Assembly (NCBI GenBank): GCA_947477565.1
Contig: CANJUR010000009.1
Span: forward strand, 58,218-122,217
DNA length: 64,000 nucleotides
Reading direction: 5' to 3'
DNA from: Deltaproteobacteria bacterium
GTDB taxonomy: Bacteria; Myxococcota_A; Polyangia; Polyangiales; Ga0077539
Within the stretch, counting starts at the first letter, position 1; every line of letters starts with the position of its first letter. A program made the position numbers and the translations under genes. Below the pieces are notes generated by a model, which was not told where the DNA came from, made no database searches, and worked only from the letters and a program-made list of their open reading frames with translations. Positions 43,773 through 53,490 of the stretch are shown here, in pieces.

Positions 43773-45160
43773 TCGCCCGCAAGCCTGCCCTGCTCGTCGC
43801 GCTCTGCGCCTCCCTCGCGCCCACCATCGCCGCCGCCGGCGGCTTCTACCTCACCGACCGCGGCGTCCGTCCGCTCGGTCGCGGCGGTGCCTTCATCGCC
43901 GGCGCCGATGACCAGCACTCCGTCTGGTACAACCCCGCGGGTCTCATCTCCGCGGGCAACGGCCTGCTCCTCGACGCATCGCTCGTGAACTTCAACAACA
44001 CCTTCACCCGCAGCGCGTTGCCCGATCGCACCATGGCCCCGGTGACCTTCGACGCCACGCAGGGCCAGGGCGCGGCGCTGCCCATCCCCACGCTCATCGC
44101 CACGCACAACCTCGGGCTGCGCAACTTCATGTTCGCCGCCGGGGCGTACGCCCCCTACGCAGCGATCACCTCCTACGCCGACACCCCCACCGCGGCGCAG
44201 CGCTACAGCCTCGTCACCCTCGACGGCTCGCTGCTCGTCGTCGCCGGGCTCTGGGCCGCGTGGCGACCGCACCCGATGATCCACCTCGGCGCCGGGGTCT
44301 CCGCGCTCACCGGATCGTTCGCTGCACGACACGCCCTCTCGGCCTGCCCGGCCACCATCACGTGCGCGCCGGAAGACCCGCAGTGGGACTCCATGGCCGC
44401 CATCAACGTCGGCCCCATCTTCGCTCCGACAGCCAACATCGGGGTGCAGTTCATGCCCCACCGGATGATCGCCCTGGGGGCGTCTTACCAACTCCCGTAT
44501 GATGTCGATGCGCCCGCGAAGCTCGGCGTGCGGCTGCCTTCCGCGTCGTTCTACGAGGGTGCGCAGGTGTCCGGCGACACCGCGCGGGTGCAGTTTCGCC
44601 TCGCCCCCATCGCCCGCTTCGGTGTGGAGTTTCGCCCGCTGCCCAGCACCCGTGTCGAGATCGCAGGGGTGTGGGAGGGCTGGAGCGTGCACCAGCGCAT
44701 CGACATTCTGCCGGACAACATCGCCCTGACCAACGTGCGCGGCGTCGGCACGTATCAGGTCGGCCCGCTCGCGGAAAACCGCCAGTTTCAAGACACATGG
44801 TCGGTGCGCCTCGGCGCCGAGCACCTCACCGCCCTCGGTGGCGGCATCGGGCTGCAGGCCCGCGTTGGGATGTCCTACGAGACCAGCGCGACGGCCAACG
44901 CGTACACCAACGCCCTCACGCTCGACACCGACAAGTTTGTCGGCAGCGTCGGGGCGTCACTGCACTACGGACGCTTCCGCTTCGACGCGGTGTTCGCGTA
45001 CATGTTCGCAAGCTCGGTGGTCGTCGATCCGCGCACCGCCGCGCTATACCCCGTCGAGCCGTTTCGCTCGAACGGCCTCGCTCCACGCATCGCCGTCAAC
45101 GGCGGAACCTACGATTTCTCCGTCAACGTCGTGGGCCTCGGCGCCCGCTACCAGTTCTAG
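43769..45160 (+). CDS. OmpP1/FadL/TodX-family outer-membrane transport protein
   Basis: The 463-residue protein has a signal peptide (about 1-22, ending IAAAGG). The FadL-type N-terminal hatch is seen in RGGAFIAGADDQHSVWYNPAGL near residue 40. Many amphipathic beta strands follow, ending in the C-terminal Phe (LGARYQF) expected for BAM-dependent insertion. FadL porins let long-chain fatty acids or aromatic hydrocarbons cross the outer membrane by lateral diffusion. The GTG start overlaps the stop of the giant lipoprotein gene. Confidence 0.88.
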   Translation: MIARKPALLVALCASLAPTIAAAGGFYLTDRGVRPLGRGGAFIAGADDQHSVWYNPAGLISAGNGLLLDASLVNFNNTFTRSALPDRTMAPVTFDATQGQGAALPIPTLIATHNLGLRNFMFAAGAYAPYAAITSYADTPTAAQRYSLVTLDGSLLVVAGLWAAWRPHPMIHLGAGVSALTGSFAARHALSACPATITCAPEDPQWDSMAAINVGPIFAPTANIGVQFMPHRMIALGASYQLPYDVDAPAKLGVRLPSASFYEGAQVSGDTARVQFRLAPIARFGVEFRPLPSTRVEIAGVWEGWSVHQRIDILPDNIALTNVRGVGTYQVGPLAENRQFQDTWSVRLGAEHLTALGGGIGLQARVGMSYETSATANAYTNALTLDTDKFVGSVGASLHYGRFRFDAVFAYMFASSVVVDPRTAALYPVEPFRSNGLAPRIAVNGGTYDFSVNVVGLGARYQF

Positions 45161-45174
45161 AAGAAAGACCAACG

Positions 45175-45483
45175 ATGCCCCTGACCGGCAAGCAGAACCA
45201 GTACCTCCGCAGCCTCGGCCACCACCTCGACGCGCTCGTGCAGATCGGCAAGCAAGGGGTCACCGAGTCCATCGTTGCCGCGGTGAACCAGGCGCTGCTC
45301 GACCATGAACTCATCAAGATTCGCATCCACACCGAGGCGCCATCGGAGCGTTACGAGACCGCCGAAAACCTCGCCGCGGAGCTGAAGGCAGAGGTCGCGC
45401 AGGTGGTGGGCCGGACGATCCTGCTGTACCGGCCGCACCCCTCGGAGCCCAAGATGAAGCTCCCGAAGGCCGACAAGAAGTAG
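45175..45483 (+). CDS. yhbY: CRS1-YhbY domain RNA-binding protein
   Basis: The 102-residue protein is a single YhbY fold: LTGKQNQYLRSLGHHLDALVQIGKQGVT at the N-terminus, then LIKIRI and a short basic tail PKADKK. YhbY associates with pre-50S ribosomal subunits. The GxxG loop is represented by IGKQGV. It lies 14 nt after the porin gene. Confidence 0.9.
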   Translation: MPLTGKQNQYLRSLGHHLDALVQIGKQGVTESIVAAVNQALLDHELIKIRIHTEAPSERYETAENLAAELKAEVAQVVGRTILLYRPHPSEPKMKLPKADKK

Positions 45484-45529
45484 TTCGCGAAAACTGCTGA
45501 GGGGGGGGGAATCACCGTCGAGAATCATG

Positions 45530-45557
45530 GACGTCTGTTGCGACCGCAGCAGACGTC
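45530..45557. terminator. Hairpin between convergent yhbY and gpsA
   Basis: GACGTCTGTTGC and GCAGCAGACGTC form a 12-bp stem (one G-T) around a GACC loop. There is no T run on either side, so intrinsic termination is uncertain, but the site between convergent genes fits. Confidence 0.5.
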
Positions 45558-45563
45558 GGTGGT

Positions 45564-46565
45564 TCAGTCCCGCTCGTGGCCCGCGGCGCGGGTCATCAGA
45601 TCGTGCACCGCCTCGCGTAGCGGTTTGCCGTGGTACAGGGCGAGGAAGACCTGCTCCGTGATGGGCATCGACACGCCCTCGCGCTGTGCCAGATCCCACG
45701 CGCTACGAGCGGTGCGCACCCCTTCGGCGACCTGGCGCATCCCGTCGAGAATCTCCGTCAGCGACTTCCCCTGCCCCAACTCGAATCCGACGTGCCGGTT
45801 GCGCGAGAGGTCGCCGGTGCACGTCAGCACCAGGTCGCCCATGCCCGCGAGGCCCGCCAGGGTGAGGGCATCACCGCCCATCTTCATCGTGAGCCGCGCG
45901 ATCTCCGCGAGCCCACGGGTGATCAGCGCCGCCCGCGTGTTGTGCCCGAATCCGAGCCCGTCGCTCGCACCCGCCGCGATGGCCACGACGTTCTTCAGTG
46001 CGCCGCCGACCTCCACACCGATGACGTCGTCGCTCAGGTAGACGCGGAATCGGTCGTCGGTCCAGAAGGCCTCCTGCACCGCCCGCGCGCAGGCGACGTC
46101 GCGCGCCGCTGCCACCACCACGGTCGGTAACCCGAGGGCAACCTCCTTCGCGAACGACGGCCCGGAAAGCGCCACGAAGGTCTGCTTCGACCACGGCACC
46201 TCCGCGGCGATGATCTCGTGCACGAACTCCAATGAGTTCTGCTCGATGCCCTTGGTCGCGCTCACCACCGGGATGTTTTTCGGAATGAACCCCGCGCTCG
46301 CGCGCAGCACTTCCCGCAACCCATGCGTAGGCACCGCGACCAACAGCATCTCCGCGCCGTCGAGCGCCTCCTCGAGCACCGACGTCGCGTGCAGCGAGTC
46401 TGCGAAGCGCGCCCCCGGCAGAAACGTCGCGTTCTCGCGCGTCGCCTGGATGGCCGCCGCAAGCTCTGGGCGCCGCCCCCAGAGCGCAACCCGGTGCCCG
46501 TTGTCCGCGAGCAACTTTGCCAGAGCGCTGCCCCAGCTTCCCGAACCAAGCACCGCGACCTTCAT
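45564..46565 (-). CDS. gpsA: NAD(P)H-dependent glycerol-3-phosphate dehydrogenase
   Basis: The 333-residue protein has the Rossmann motif VLGSGSWGSALAKLL at the N-terminus. The catalytic region includes SGPSFAKEVA near 140, the Lys in GGALKNVVAIAAG near 190, and MGDLVLTCTGDLSRNRHVG near 250. It reduces dihydroxyacetone phosphate to sn-glycerol-3-phosphate for phospholipid synthesis. ATG 46565 matches the family start. It ends 81 nt from yhbY, in convergent orientation. Confidence 0.95.
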   Translation of the reverse strand: MKVAVLGSGSWGSALAKLLADNGHRVALWGRRPELAAAIQATRENATFLPGARFADSLHATSVLEEALDGAEMLLVAVPTHGLREVLRASAGFIPKNIPVVSATKGIEQNSLEFVHEIIAAEVPWSKQTFVALSGPSFAKEVALGLPTVVVAAARDVACARAVQEAFWTDDRFRVYLSDDVIGVEVGGALKNVVAIAAGASDGLGFGHNTRAALITRGLAEIARLTMKMGGDALTLAGLAGMGDLVLTCTGDLSRNRHVGFELGQGKSLTEILDGMRQVAEGVRTARSAWDLAQREGVSMPITEQVFLALYHGKPLREAVHDLMTRAAGHERD

Positions 46566-46615
46566 CCGTTAGCCTCCCTCGAGCCCACCGGGCGGTAGCG
46601 CCGCGGCGAAGCGGT

Positions 46616-49444
46616 TTACAATGGTTCGTTCTCGACGCGACGCGCCATCAAGCGCAGTCCGTTGCCCGGATCGGCGAGCAGCACCGACCACGGCTCGCTC
46701 GCCGACGTCGGCTCCACCGGGAACATTCGCAGGTTGCCCGCGCCATCGCCGCTCAGCGTAAGAACGCCGCCGAACGCGCCGGTGCGGGCGTTGATGAGCG
46801 TGACCCGCGTCTGTCGGCCAACCGTGCCGACCGCAAGGTCAGGGATGTTGTCGCCGTCGAGATCACCGGCGAGCGCCACCGGCCACCCGAACGCAGTGCC
46901 CCGCTCTCCCACCGGCGCCGCGACCGACAGAAGCGGCGTTCCGTTGGCGCCGGAGAGCACCACCACGGAGGCCGCGACGTCGTGCTGATCGGTGCCCACC
47001 GCGACGTCGCCGCGGCCGTCGCCGTTGATGTCAACACCGAGCGCAACGCTCTGCGCGCTTCGCCCCACGCGTCGGCAGGAAGGCTCGGACCACACCTGCG
47101 CGCCGTTGGCGCCGGAGTACAACTGCACGCACCGCCGAGGATCAGCGCTGCCGACGGAGTTGCCCATCGGCCCGATGCCCATGACCACGTCTGGGACGCC
47201 GTCTTGCGTAGCGTCGGGGCCAATCGCGAGGCCAAGTTCGACGGGCTGCCCCACTCGGCCCAGAGGGTTGCTGCCGCTCACCGACCAGAGCACCCGCTGC
47301 CGACGCAGACTCACCGCACGCACCTGCGACGGCGCCCCCGGACCGTCGGGCTCAGTGTAGACGATGGCCACCACGTCGCTCTCGGACCCGCGCACCGCGT
47401 ACCCGCCGCCGAGCGCGATGCCCCGCGCGCCCGGCACCGGGATGGTTCGCCACACGCGCAGTGAGCGCGAGTCGATCACGACGATGCCCGTCCCGTTGGC
47501 GTTGGTGGCCACCACATCGTCGGTGCCGTCATCGGTGACGTCGGGCACGACGCCGAGGTCGAAGCCGTCGCAGGCCACCGGGCCGCGAAACGATCCGAGC
47601 GTTGGGCCGCCGTTGAGGGGATGAATCACCACCGTGGGCCCGCCCTCAGTGCCCGAGAGGCAGCTCACCACGATGCGCTGCGCGCTGGATGGGCCGCTCG
47701 CCGCGGCGTGGCGAGCGAAGTCGGAGAGCGCGTCGGTGCCCGCCAGTCCGACACCCGGACTGAACGCGCGCAGTTGCTGGAGGTTGGACACGATCGGCGC
47801 AATCGGCGGAGCGCTTGCGTCGGGGCGCTCGATCAACGGACGGCCCGCGGCGGCGCGGGACGGCGAGACCACTGGAGACGAAGCATCATCGTGGCCCGAC
47901 CGCAGCGCGAAGACGACTCCGCCGACGATCGCGATGGCACCGAGCACCGCGCCCATGGCGAGTGAGCCCGACCGCGAGCCTCCAGGGGTGGGGGGCGGCT
48001 GAAACGAACGCACCGCGCCGCGTTTGCTCGTCGCCGAATCGGCGCTCGACGCAGCCTGGGCGCTTATTCCGCCGCTGTTGATCTTCGCTCCAGGGAACGC
48101 AGGCAGCTGCAGGTCGAGGTCAAAGCCGGTCGCTGGCGGAGTCAGGGAGGGAAGGGCAGGCTCGGGCGGCGGAAGCGGCGGCCTGGGCGACGGACGTGGT
48201 GCCTCGGGCGAGGTGCCGATCGAGCGTACGTTGGGACTCCCGGCCTCGCGCCGCGGGGCGACAGAACTCCGTGAACCTCCCTCGTCACGCGCCCTGGTGG
48301 CGTCAACCTCGACGACCCGCACCGCACCGACGCTGCTCCGTGGTGCTCCGACCGCCTGGCCCATCGCGGGGGTCGGACGCCGCAGCGACGCCGCCAGCGG
48401 GTTGGCCCGGTCTGTCCGTCCGATGGAGCGACCCAAAGCGGGGTTGCTCTCGGCCCGTGGTGCAACGCCCTGCTCCGACGCCCGCGCCTCGTTGGACGCC
48501 GACAGTATCTCCGGAGGCGACGGGCGCAGCGGCGTGGCGGCCTTGCTTACCGGTGTCGCCGTCTGGATCACGCGGGCTGCGTCAACCACATCGCGCGCCT
48601 TCTCAAGCGCGCGGGCCATGTCGTCGGCGCTGCGATACCGCTGCTCGGCCTCCCTGCTCAGGCTGCGCTCGATGACGTCGCTGATGGCCTTCGGTACGAG
48701 CGCCTCGAGGGACGTCACCGGCGGCGCCGACATGGTCACGATCTTCACCAGGATGTCCGTGGTGGTCTCGCTCAGGAAGGGCGTGAACCCGACGAGGCAC
48801 TCGAACATCACGATGCCGACGGACCAAAGGTCGCTCTCGGGCCCGACGTGGATGCCCCGGCTCTGCTCCGGGGACATGTACTCCGGCGTGCCGAGAATCA
48901 TACCCTGTTGTGTAAGCTTCTGCCCGCTCTGCGTGACGTGCGCGATGCCGAAGTCGAGCAACTTCGCCTGGCTGCTGCCGTCCTGCTTGCGAACAATGTA
49001 GATATTTCCGGGCTTGATATCCCGGTGGATGATCTTGTTGCGGTGCGCCTCCGCGAGCGCGCCGAGCAGGTCGATGCCGATCGCCACGGCCTCGCCCCAG
49101 GTCAGCTTACGCACCCGCGTAAGGGTCGTCTCCAGCGACTCGCCGTTGAGCAGTTCGAGCGCGATGTAGACGGTGCCGTCTGGGTCGGTGCCGGCGTCAA
49201 ACACCTGCACGATGCCGTCATGACGAATCCGCGCCATCGCCCGCGCCTCCATCAGGAAGCGCTCGGTGATCTGCTCGGTAGTCGTCAGGTGTGGGTGCAG
49301 TAACTTGAGCGCGATCTCGCGGCCCGTGACGTTGTGCACCGCCTCGAAAACAACGCTAAATCCGCCCTCTCCGAGCATCCTTCGGATCTCATACCGTCCT
49401 GCGACGGTGGTTCCGATGCGTTCACTGGGAGATAGGCTTTGCAT
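46616..49444 (-). CDS. Ser/Thr protein kinase with C-terminal FG-GAP beta-propeller
   Basis: The 942-residue protein has a Hanks-type kinase domain (about 18-285). The G-loop is GEGGFSVVF, the catalytic loop HRDIKPGN, DFG is LLDFGIA, and the activation segment ends GTPEYMSPEQ. A Pro/Ser/Arg-rich linker follows (about 290-510), then a membrane helix near 525-545 (MGAVLGAIAIVGGVVFALRS). The external part carries FG-GAP/integrin-like calcium loops: DVTDDGTDDVV, DATQDGVPDVV, DINGDGRGDVA and DLDGDNIPDLA. The propeller probably senses something outside the membrane. It starts 24 nt after the M24 peptidase gene stop, on the same strand. Confidence 0.9.
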   Translation of the reverse strand: MQSLSPSERIGTTVAGRYEIRRMLGEGGFSVVFEAVHNVTGREIALKLLHPHLTTTEQITERFLMEARAMARIRHDGIVQVFDAGTDPDGTVYIALELLNGESLETTLTRVRKLTWGEAVAIGIDLLGALAEAHRNKIIHRDIKPGNIYIVRKQDGSSQAKLLDFGIAHVTQSGQKLTQQGMILGTPEYMSPEQSRGIHVGPESDLWSVGIVMFECLVGFTPFLSETTTDILVKIVTMSAPPVTSLEALVPKAISDVIERSLSREAEQRYRSADDMARALEKARDVVDAARVIQTATPVSKAATPLRPSPPEILSASNEARASEQGVAPRAESNPALGRSIGRTDRANPLAASLRRPTPAMGQAVGAPRSSVGAVRVVEVDATRARDEGGSRSSVAPRREAGSPNVRSIGTSPEAPRPSPRPPLPPPEPALPSLTPPATGFDLDLQLPAFPGAKINSGGISAQAASSADSATSKRGAVRSFQPPPTPGGSRSGSLAMGAVLGAIAIVGGVVFALRSGHDDASSPVVSPSRAAAGRPLIERPDASAPPIAPIVSNLQQLRAFSPGVGLAGTDALSDFARHAAASGPSSAQRIVVSCLSGTEGGPTVVIHPLNGGPTLGSFRGPVACDGFDLGVVPDVTDDGTDDVVATNANGTGIVVIDSRSLRVWRTIPVPGARGIALGGGYAVRGSESDVVAIVYTEPDGPGAPSQVRAVSLRRQRVLWSVSGSNPLGRVGQPVELGLAIGPDATQDGVPDVVMGIGPMGNSVGSADPRRCVQLYSGANGAQVWSEPSCRRVGRSAQSVALGVDINGDGRGDVAVGTDQHDVAASVVVLSGANGTPLLSVAAPVGERGTAFGWPVALAGDLDGDNIPDLAVGTVGRQTRVTLINARTGAFGGVLTLSGDGAGNLRMFPVEPTSASEPWSVLLADPGNGLRLMARRVENEPL

Positions 49445-49468
49445 CGGGCAGTGAGCGAGGCCGAGACA

Positions 49469-51262
49469 TTAACCTACAGCCCAGCGGGACGTCATCTCTT
49501 CTCCCAACTCTGCCGCGCCCTTCTCCGCATACCACCGCACAAACGCGATCTCGTCGGCCTCGAGAAGCGTGGTGTCGATGAGCCTCGCATCCAACGGCGC
49601 GAAGGTCAGCGGTACGACCTGCAGGTAGCCCGGATGAGCCGGATCGTCGTGAACCGTACAGAGGTTCTCGATGCGCACGCCGCCGATGCCCTCGAGGTAG
49701 AGCCCCGGTTCGATGGAGAACACGTGGCCGGGTTCGACCGTCGCCGTGGCCGTCTTGCCGATCGACGGCGGCGCCTCGTGGACGTTGATGCCGACGCCGT
49801 GCCCGGTGCCGTGGGCGTAGTCGAGCCCCTCGCGCCAGAGCGGCCGACGCGTGATGCCGTCGATCTGCGCACCCGACGCTCCCCGCGGAACCCGCGCGGT
49901 CATGCCCGCAATGGCTGACTTCAAGGTCAATGTGTACAGCCGCCGCTGCTCTGCGGTGGGGACGTCGTCCGGGCCGCCGACAAAGAACGTGCGGGTAAGG
50001 TCCGTCGCGAAGCCCTCTTCGAAGTAACAGCCGGTGTCGAGCAGCATGAGCGCGCCCGCCTCGATGACGGTCTCGTCGCTCGGCGGGTGGTGCACCGACG
50101 CGCCGTTGGTGCCAAACGCAGAGATCACCCGAAACGACAGCCCGACCGCCCCCGCCGCCCGAAACATCCGCTCGACCTGCGCGGCGAACCCCACCTCCGT
50201 AACCCGCTCTCCACGGCTTACCTGATCGGTAAGCCATGCCTGCGCCCGGGCCACCACGCCGTCCGCCCGGCGGAGCGCGCGCTTCATCGCCGCTAGCTCG
50301 GCGTCGGTCTTCTTCGCCTTGGCAGCCACCACCGGCGAGGTCACCGCGAGCGCCTCGAGGCCCAGCGCCTCCACCCGATCTCGCATGCCCGCCGACACGC
50401 TCGCGGGGTCGAGCGCCACGCGGCCCTTCTTTCCGCCCACGCCGAGCGAACGCAGCAGCGCCACGAGGGCCTCGTCGTCGCAAAAGCGCACCGTCGGGCG
50501 AGCCGCGCGCACGGCGTCGGTCACCGGCGCAACGCGTACGGACAAGTGCAGCGCGTCCCGGGTCACCACGCCGAGCGCCCGAAACGTCGCCTGGTACGGC
50601 ATCTCTTCGCCGCGCAGGTTGGCGAGCCACGCGAGTTCGTCGAGCTTTGTCACGAGCAGTGCGTCGGCGCGCTTGCTGGCGAGCCACTCGGCCACCAGCG
50701 CGACCTTCTCTTCGACGGTGCGCCCGAGCGTGGACTCATCGACCACCCGCAACCGACCCGAGCCCGTAACCGTCGGCTCCACCGGGCCACGCGCATCGGC
50801 GACGAGCGATGGATCTAGCGCGATCCAGCGCACCGCAACCCCGGCCAGTTCGTTGCAAAAGGACTTCCATGCGTGGACGGAGTAGCAGGCGGGCTCGTAG
50901 CCGACCGCGAGCGTCTGCGGGTCCGGGAGCGCGCCCGCGAGCGCAGCAATCTTCGTCGCGCAGGCAGACTCGTTGCCGATGCCGAGGGGGCTCTTCACGG
51001 CGGTCCAGCAGGCGGCGTCGAGTTCGACGTCGGCCTGCACGTGGTAGCGGCCGTCTACGAAGAGCCACGCCCGATCGAGCGTGACGAGTGCGTCGCCGAG
51101 GCTGCCCGTGAAGCCCGTGAGCCACACGCGCCCGCTCTCCGCCTCCGGAACATACTCACTCAGGTATGCGTCCGTGCCGCGCACCACAAGCGCGTCCACA
51201 CCCTTCGCGCGCATCGCCACGCGAACCCGCTCCAACCGCCCTGCCATCTCCGAGGTGCTCAT
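49469..51262 (-). CDS. M24B family Xaa-Pro aminopeptidase (APP2-like)
   Basis: The 597-residue protein has two creatinase-type N-terminal domains (GRYHVQAD near 72) and a C-terminal pita-bread metalloprotease. Metal-binding residues are in LLDTGCYFEEGFATDLTRTF, HGTGHGVG, FSIEPGLYLEG and GGVRIEN (D, D, H, E, E). It removes the N-terminal residue from peptides with Pro at position 2. The length matches three-domain eukaryotic-like APP2 enzymes. No signal peptide is seen, so it is cytoplasmic. It lies upstream of the FG-GAP kinase in a likely operon. Confidence 0.9.
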   Translation of the reverse strand: MSTSEMAGRLERVRVAMRAKGVDALVVRGTDAYLSEYVPEAESGRVWLTGFTGSLGDALVTLDRAWLFVDGRYHVQADVELDAACWTAVKSPLGIGNESACATKIAALAGALPDPQTLAVGYEPACYSVHAWKSFCNELAGVAVRWIALDPSLVADARGPVEPTVTGSGRLRVVDESTLGRTVEEKVALVAEWLASKRADALLVTKLDELAWLANLRGEEMPYQATFRALGVVTRDALHLSVRVAPVTDAVRAARPTVRFCDDEALVALLRSLGVGGKKGRVALDPASVSAGMRDRVEALGLEALAVTSPVVAAKAKKTDAELAAMKRALRRADGVVARAQAWLTDQVSRGERVTEVGFAAQVERMFRAAGAVGLSFRVISAFGTNGASVHHPPSDETVIEAGALMLLDTGCYFEEGFATDLTRTFFVGGPDDVPTAEQRRLYTLTLKSAIAGMTARVPRGASGAQIDGITRRPLWREGLDYAHGTGHGVGINVHEAPPSIGKTATATVEPGHVFSIEPGLYLEGIGGVRIENLCTVHDDPAHPGYLQVVPLTFAPLDARLIDTTLLEADEIAFVRWYAEKGAAELGEEMTSRWAVG

Positions 51263-51379
51263 CGCCCGGGACGTTACACCGCCGCTTCGATGGTTTCCGA
51301 GACCCGTCGAAACCGTCGTGCGTCCCTACGCCGAGCGGCCGAGCGTCGGTCGCCAGGGTCGTCACCAGGGAGCTGATTC

Positions 51380-51649
51380 ATGTTGTTCGCAAGGGTTCGT
51401 TCGCTCGTCGTCGCCGCGGTCGCCACCGCCCTGCTGCTGCCTGCCCTCGCGGGTGCCCAGCCCGGCCCGGCCACCGCCTCCACAGCCCAGGATCAGCACT
51501 TCGAGTTCGGTGACGAGCTGGTCCAGTCGTCGTTGCGTCGGCCCGATCAGGTCACCGCGCGCGCACGCCTGCCCCGCAGCGGACGGTCGCTCATCCGCCA
51601 CCGGGCGCACTTCGTCCCGGAGATGCTCCGCTCCGTCGAGCGGCTCTAA
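51380..51649 (+). CDS. Small secreted protein, conserved in the phylum
   Basis: The 89-residue protein starts at ATG 51380 with AGGGAG 6-7 nt upstream. A clean signal peptide (about 1-26, ending LAGAQ) leads to a short mature domain with FEFGDELVQSSLRRPDQ and HFVPEMLRSVERL. I recall similar small proteins in Myxococcota near membrane signalling genes, but no function is established. It converges on the PEGA kinase gene. Confidence 0.7.
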   Translation: MLFARVRSLVVAAVATALLLPALAGAQPGPATASTAQDQHFEFGDELVQSSLRRPDQVTARARLPRSGRSLIRHRAHFVPEMLRSVERL

Positions 51650-51672
51650 AATATCTGGGCCGAGGCCCCGCG

Positions 51673-53292
51673 CTATTGCCCCTTGAAGGGGTTCGAACGG
51701 TCGATGTTCGGGTGCCGCGGATTGTTCGTCGGCGCTCGGGGCGTCGGCGGCGGAGTGACCGTCGGAACGGGCGTCGGAGCGACCGTCGGCGTCGGAGCGA
51801 CCGTCGGCGTCAGAGCGTGCGCATGCGCGTGCCCGTGATTGCCCGGCTCGGTCAGCGGGTTGAGACGTCGGTCGATGCTGACGTCGCGGTCCGCAGTGAG
51901 CACCTCCGTAATCGTCGCGTAGCCCCGCGCGGCAATCTGCAACTGGTAGCGGTGGCCGTCGTTGGGGCGCATCACCTCGGCGCGTCCCGAACCGAGACTC
52001 TCACCGTCGAGGCTGATCGCCCCGCTCGGCGGATCAACCCGAATCGAGAACACCACAGCGCGCTGCCCCGGAGGCGGCGTCGGGTCCGCGGGCCGTGGCG
52101 CGGGCGTCGGCGGCGACTCCAACACGTGCTGCGCCTCGGGCCTCGGCGACGACTTCATTCGCGCGATCGCAAAGCCCCCTGCTCCGAGGGCGAGCAGAGC
52201 CGCGACGGCGACTCCGAGGCGCCTGGAAGAGCCTCCGACCTCGCTCACGTCACGCTCGAGCGGAGAGGGAGTGTTGAGGCTCGACGTCCCCTGCAGCACC
52301 GGCGACGCGACCGCCGCCGAGGAGAAGTTACGGTTTCCCGCGGTGAAACTCCCCGCCACAGCGGCATCTCCCGCGGGCTGCGACGGCGGGTCGGCGAGCG
52401 ATCCGCGGTACGGAGCCAGGGCCTCGCGCAGCGCGTGAATCGTCGGAAAGCGGTCTTCGGGCTTGCGCGCGAGGGTGCGCATGATGACCGCAACGAGCGC
52501 CGGATCGAGGTCCGCGCGTAGCTCGCCGATGGACCGCGGATCCTGCGTGGCCTTCGCCACGATGAACTGGTTGATGGTCGTCGCCTCGAAGGGATAAGCC
52601 CCGGTAAGGGCTTGATAAAACGTCACGCCGACGGCGTATTGGTCCGCCGCGCCGGTGGCGTTCTTCGACGACATGATCTGCTCGGGCGACATGTACGCGG
52701 GCGTGCCAAGGGCCATGGTGGCCGTGGTGAGTTGCGGGCTGTCCTCGTTGGACTGTCGCTTGGCGATGCCGAAATCGACCACCTTCGGGGTGGGCTCGCC
52801 GCCGTCCTCGTCGCGCTGCAGAAAGATGTTATCGGGCTTGATGTCGCGGTGGATGATCCCGCGCTCGTGGGCCACGGAGAGGGCGCGCAGCACGGGCTCC
52901 ATGATGGCCACCACACGCCCCGCCGAGAGACGGCCCTCGCGCTTCATGTATGCACCGAGCGACTCGCCCTCGAGGTACTCCATCACCATGTATGGGCGAT
53001 CACCGTCCACGCCGTAATCCGAGATCTCCACGATGTTCTTGTGGTGAAGCTCGGCGGCGCTCCTGGCCTCCTGGAGAAAGCGCCCGGCAAACTGCTCGTT
53101 CGTCGCCACTTCAGGCTTGAGAATCTTGATCGCGACGAGACGCCCCAACACCTGATGCTTCGCCTGAAACACCGCCCCCATGCCGCCCTCCCCGAGCAGC
53201 GAGACGATCTCGTAGCGGCCGCCGACGATGTCGCCCGGGGACAAGCCCAGCCGGAGGCCCATCGACGGTGTTGTTCCCGGTTCGGTCGTCAT
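51673..53292 (-). CDS. Ser/Thr protein kinase with extracytoplasmic PEGA domain
   Basis: The 539-residue protein has a kinase domain near 25-295 (G-loop GEGGMGAVF, HRDIKPDN, VVDFGIA, GTPAYMSPEQ). A membrane helix lies near 365-385 and a PEGA domain near 425-490 (VDPPSGAISLDGESLGSG and YQLQIAARGY). The C-terminal tail contains short tandem units TPTVAP. PEGA domains are thought to bind surface or wall polymers. The start ATG 53292 follows GAGGGA; upstream ATG 53304 is possible. It is divergent from comM. Confidence 0.88.
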   Translation of the reverse strand: MTTEPGTTPSMGLRLGLSPGDIVGGRYEIVSLLGEGGMGAVFQAKHQVLGRLVAIKILKPEVATNEQFAGRFLQEARSAAELHHKNIVEISDYGVDGDRPYMVMEYLEGESLGAYMKREGRLSAGRVVAIMEPVLRALSVAHERGIIHRDIKPDNIFLQRDEDGGEPTPKVVDFGIAKRQSNEDSPQLTTATMALGTPAYMSPEQIMSSKNATGAADQYAVGVTFYQALTGAYPFEATTINQFIVAKATQDPRSIGELRADLDPALVAVIMRTLARKPEDRFPTIHALREALAPYRGSLADPPSQPAGDAAVAGSFTAGNRNFSSAAVASPVLQGTSSLNTPSPLERDVSEVGGSSRRLGVAVAALLALGAGGFAIARMKSSPRPEAQHVLESPPTPAPRPADPTPPPGQRAVVFSIRVDPPSGAISLDGESLGSGRAEVMRPNDGHRYQLQIAARGYATITEVLTADRDVSIDRRLNPLTEPGNHGHAHAHALTPTVAPTPTVAPTPVPTVTPPPTPRAPTNNPRHPNIDRSNPFKGQ

Positions 53293-53490
53293 GGCTTCCC
53301 TCATACCCGTTGATTGCCACGGGACTCTAGGCCAGCCGCTCGCGCGGAGGGTGCCCGCCACCCCGCCGCCACCCCCGCCGCCAGTGGCGGCGCGGCCATC
53401 GATGCGAAAAACAGACTTGAAAACAAGCTTTTTTTGAGTGCTCGCTCCTTGGCACGCTCCGTGGAAAGGCCCCCTCCGGAGGAACCGCCA

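Noticed and set aside
53448..53464. TTGGCACG resembling a sigma-54 -24 element upstream of comM
   Set aside because: The -12 GC is absent (GG instead) and it would leave almost no 5' leader before the TTG start.
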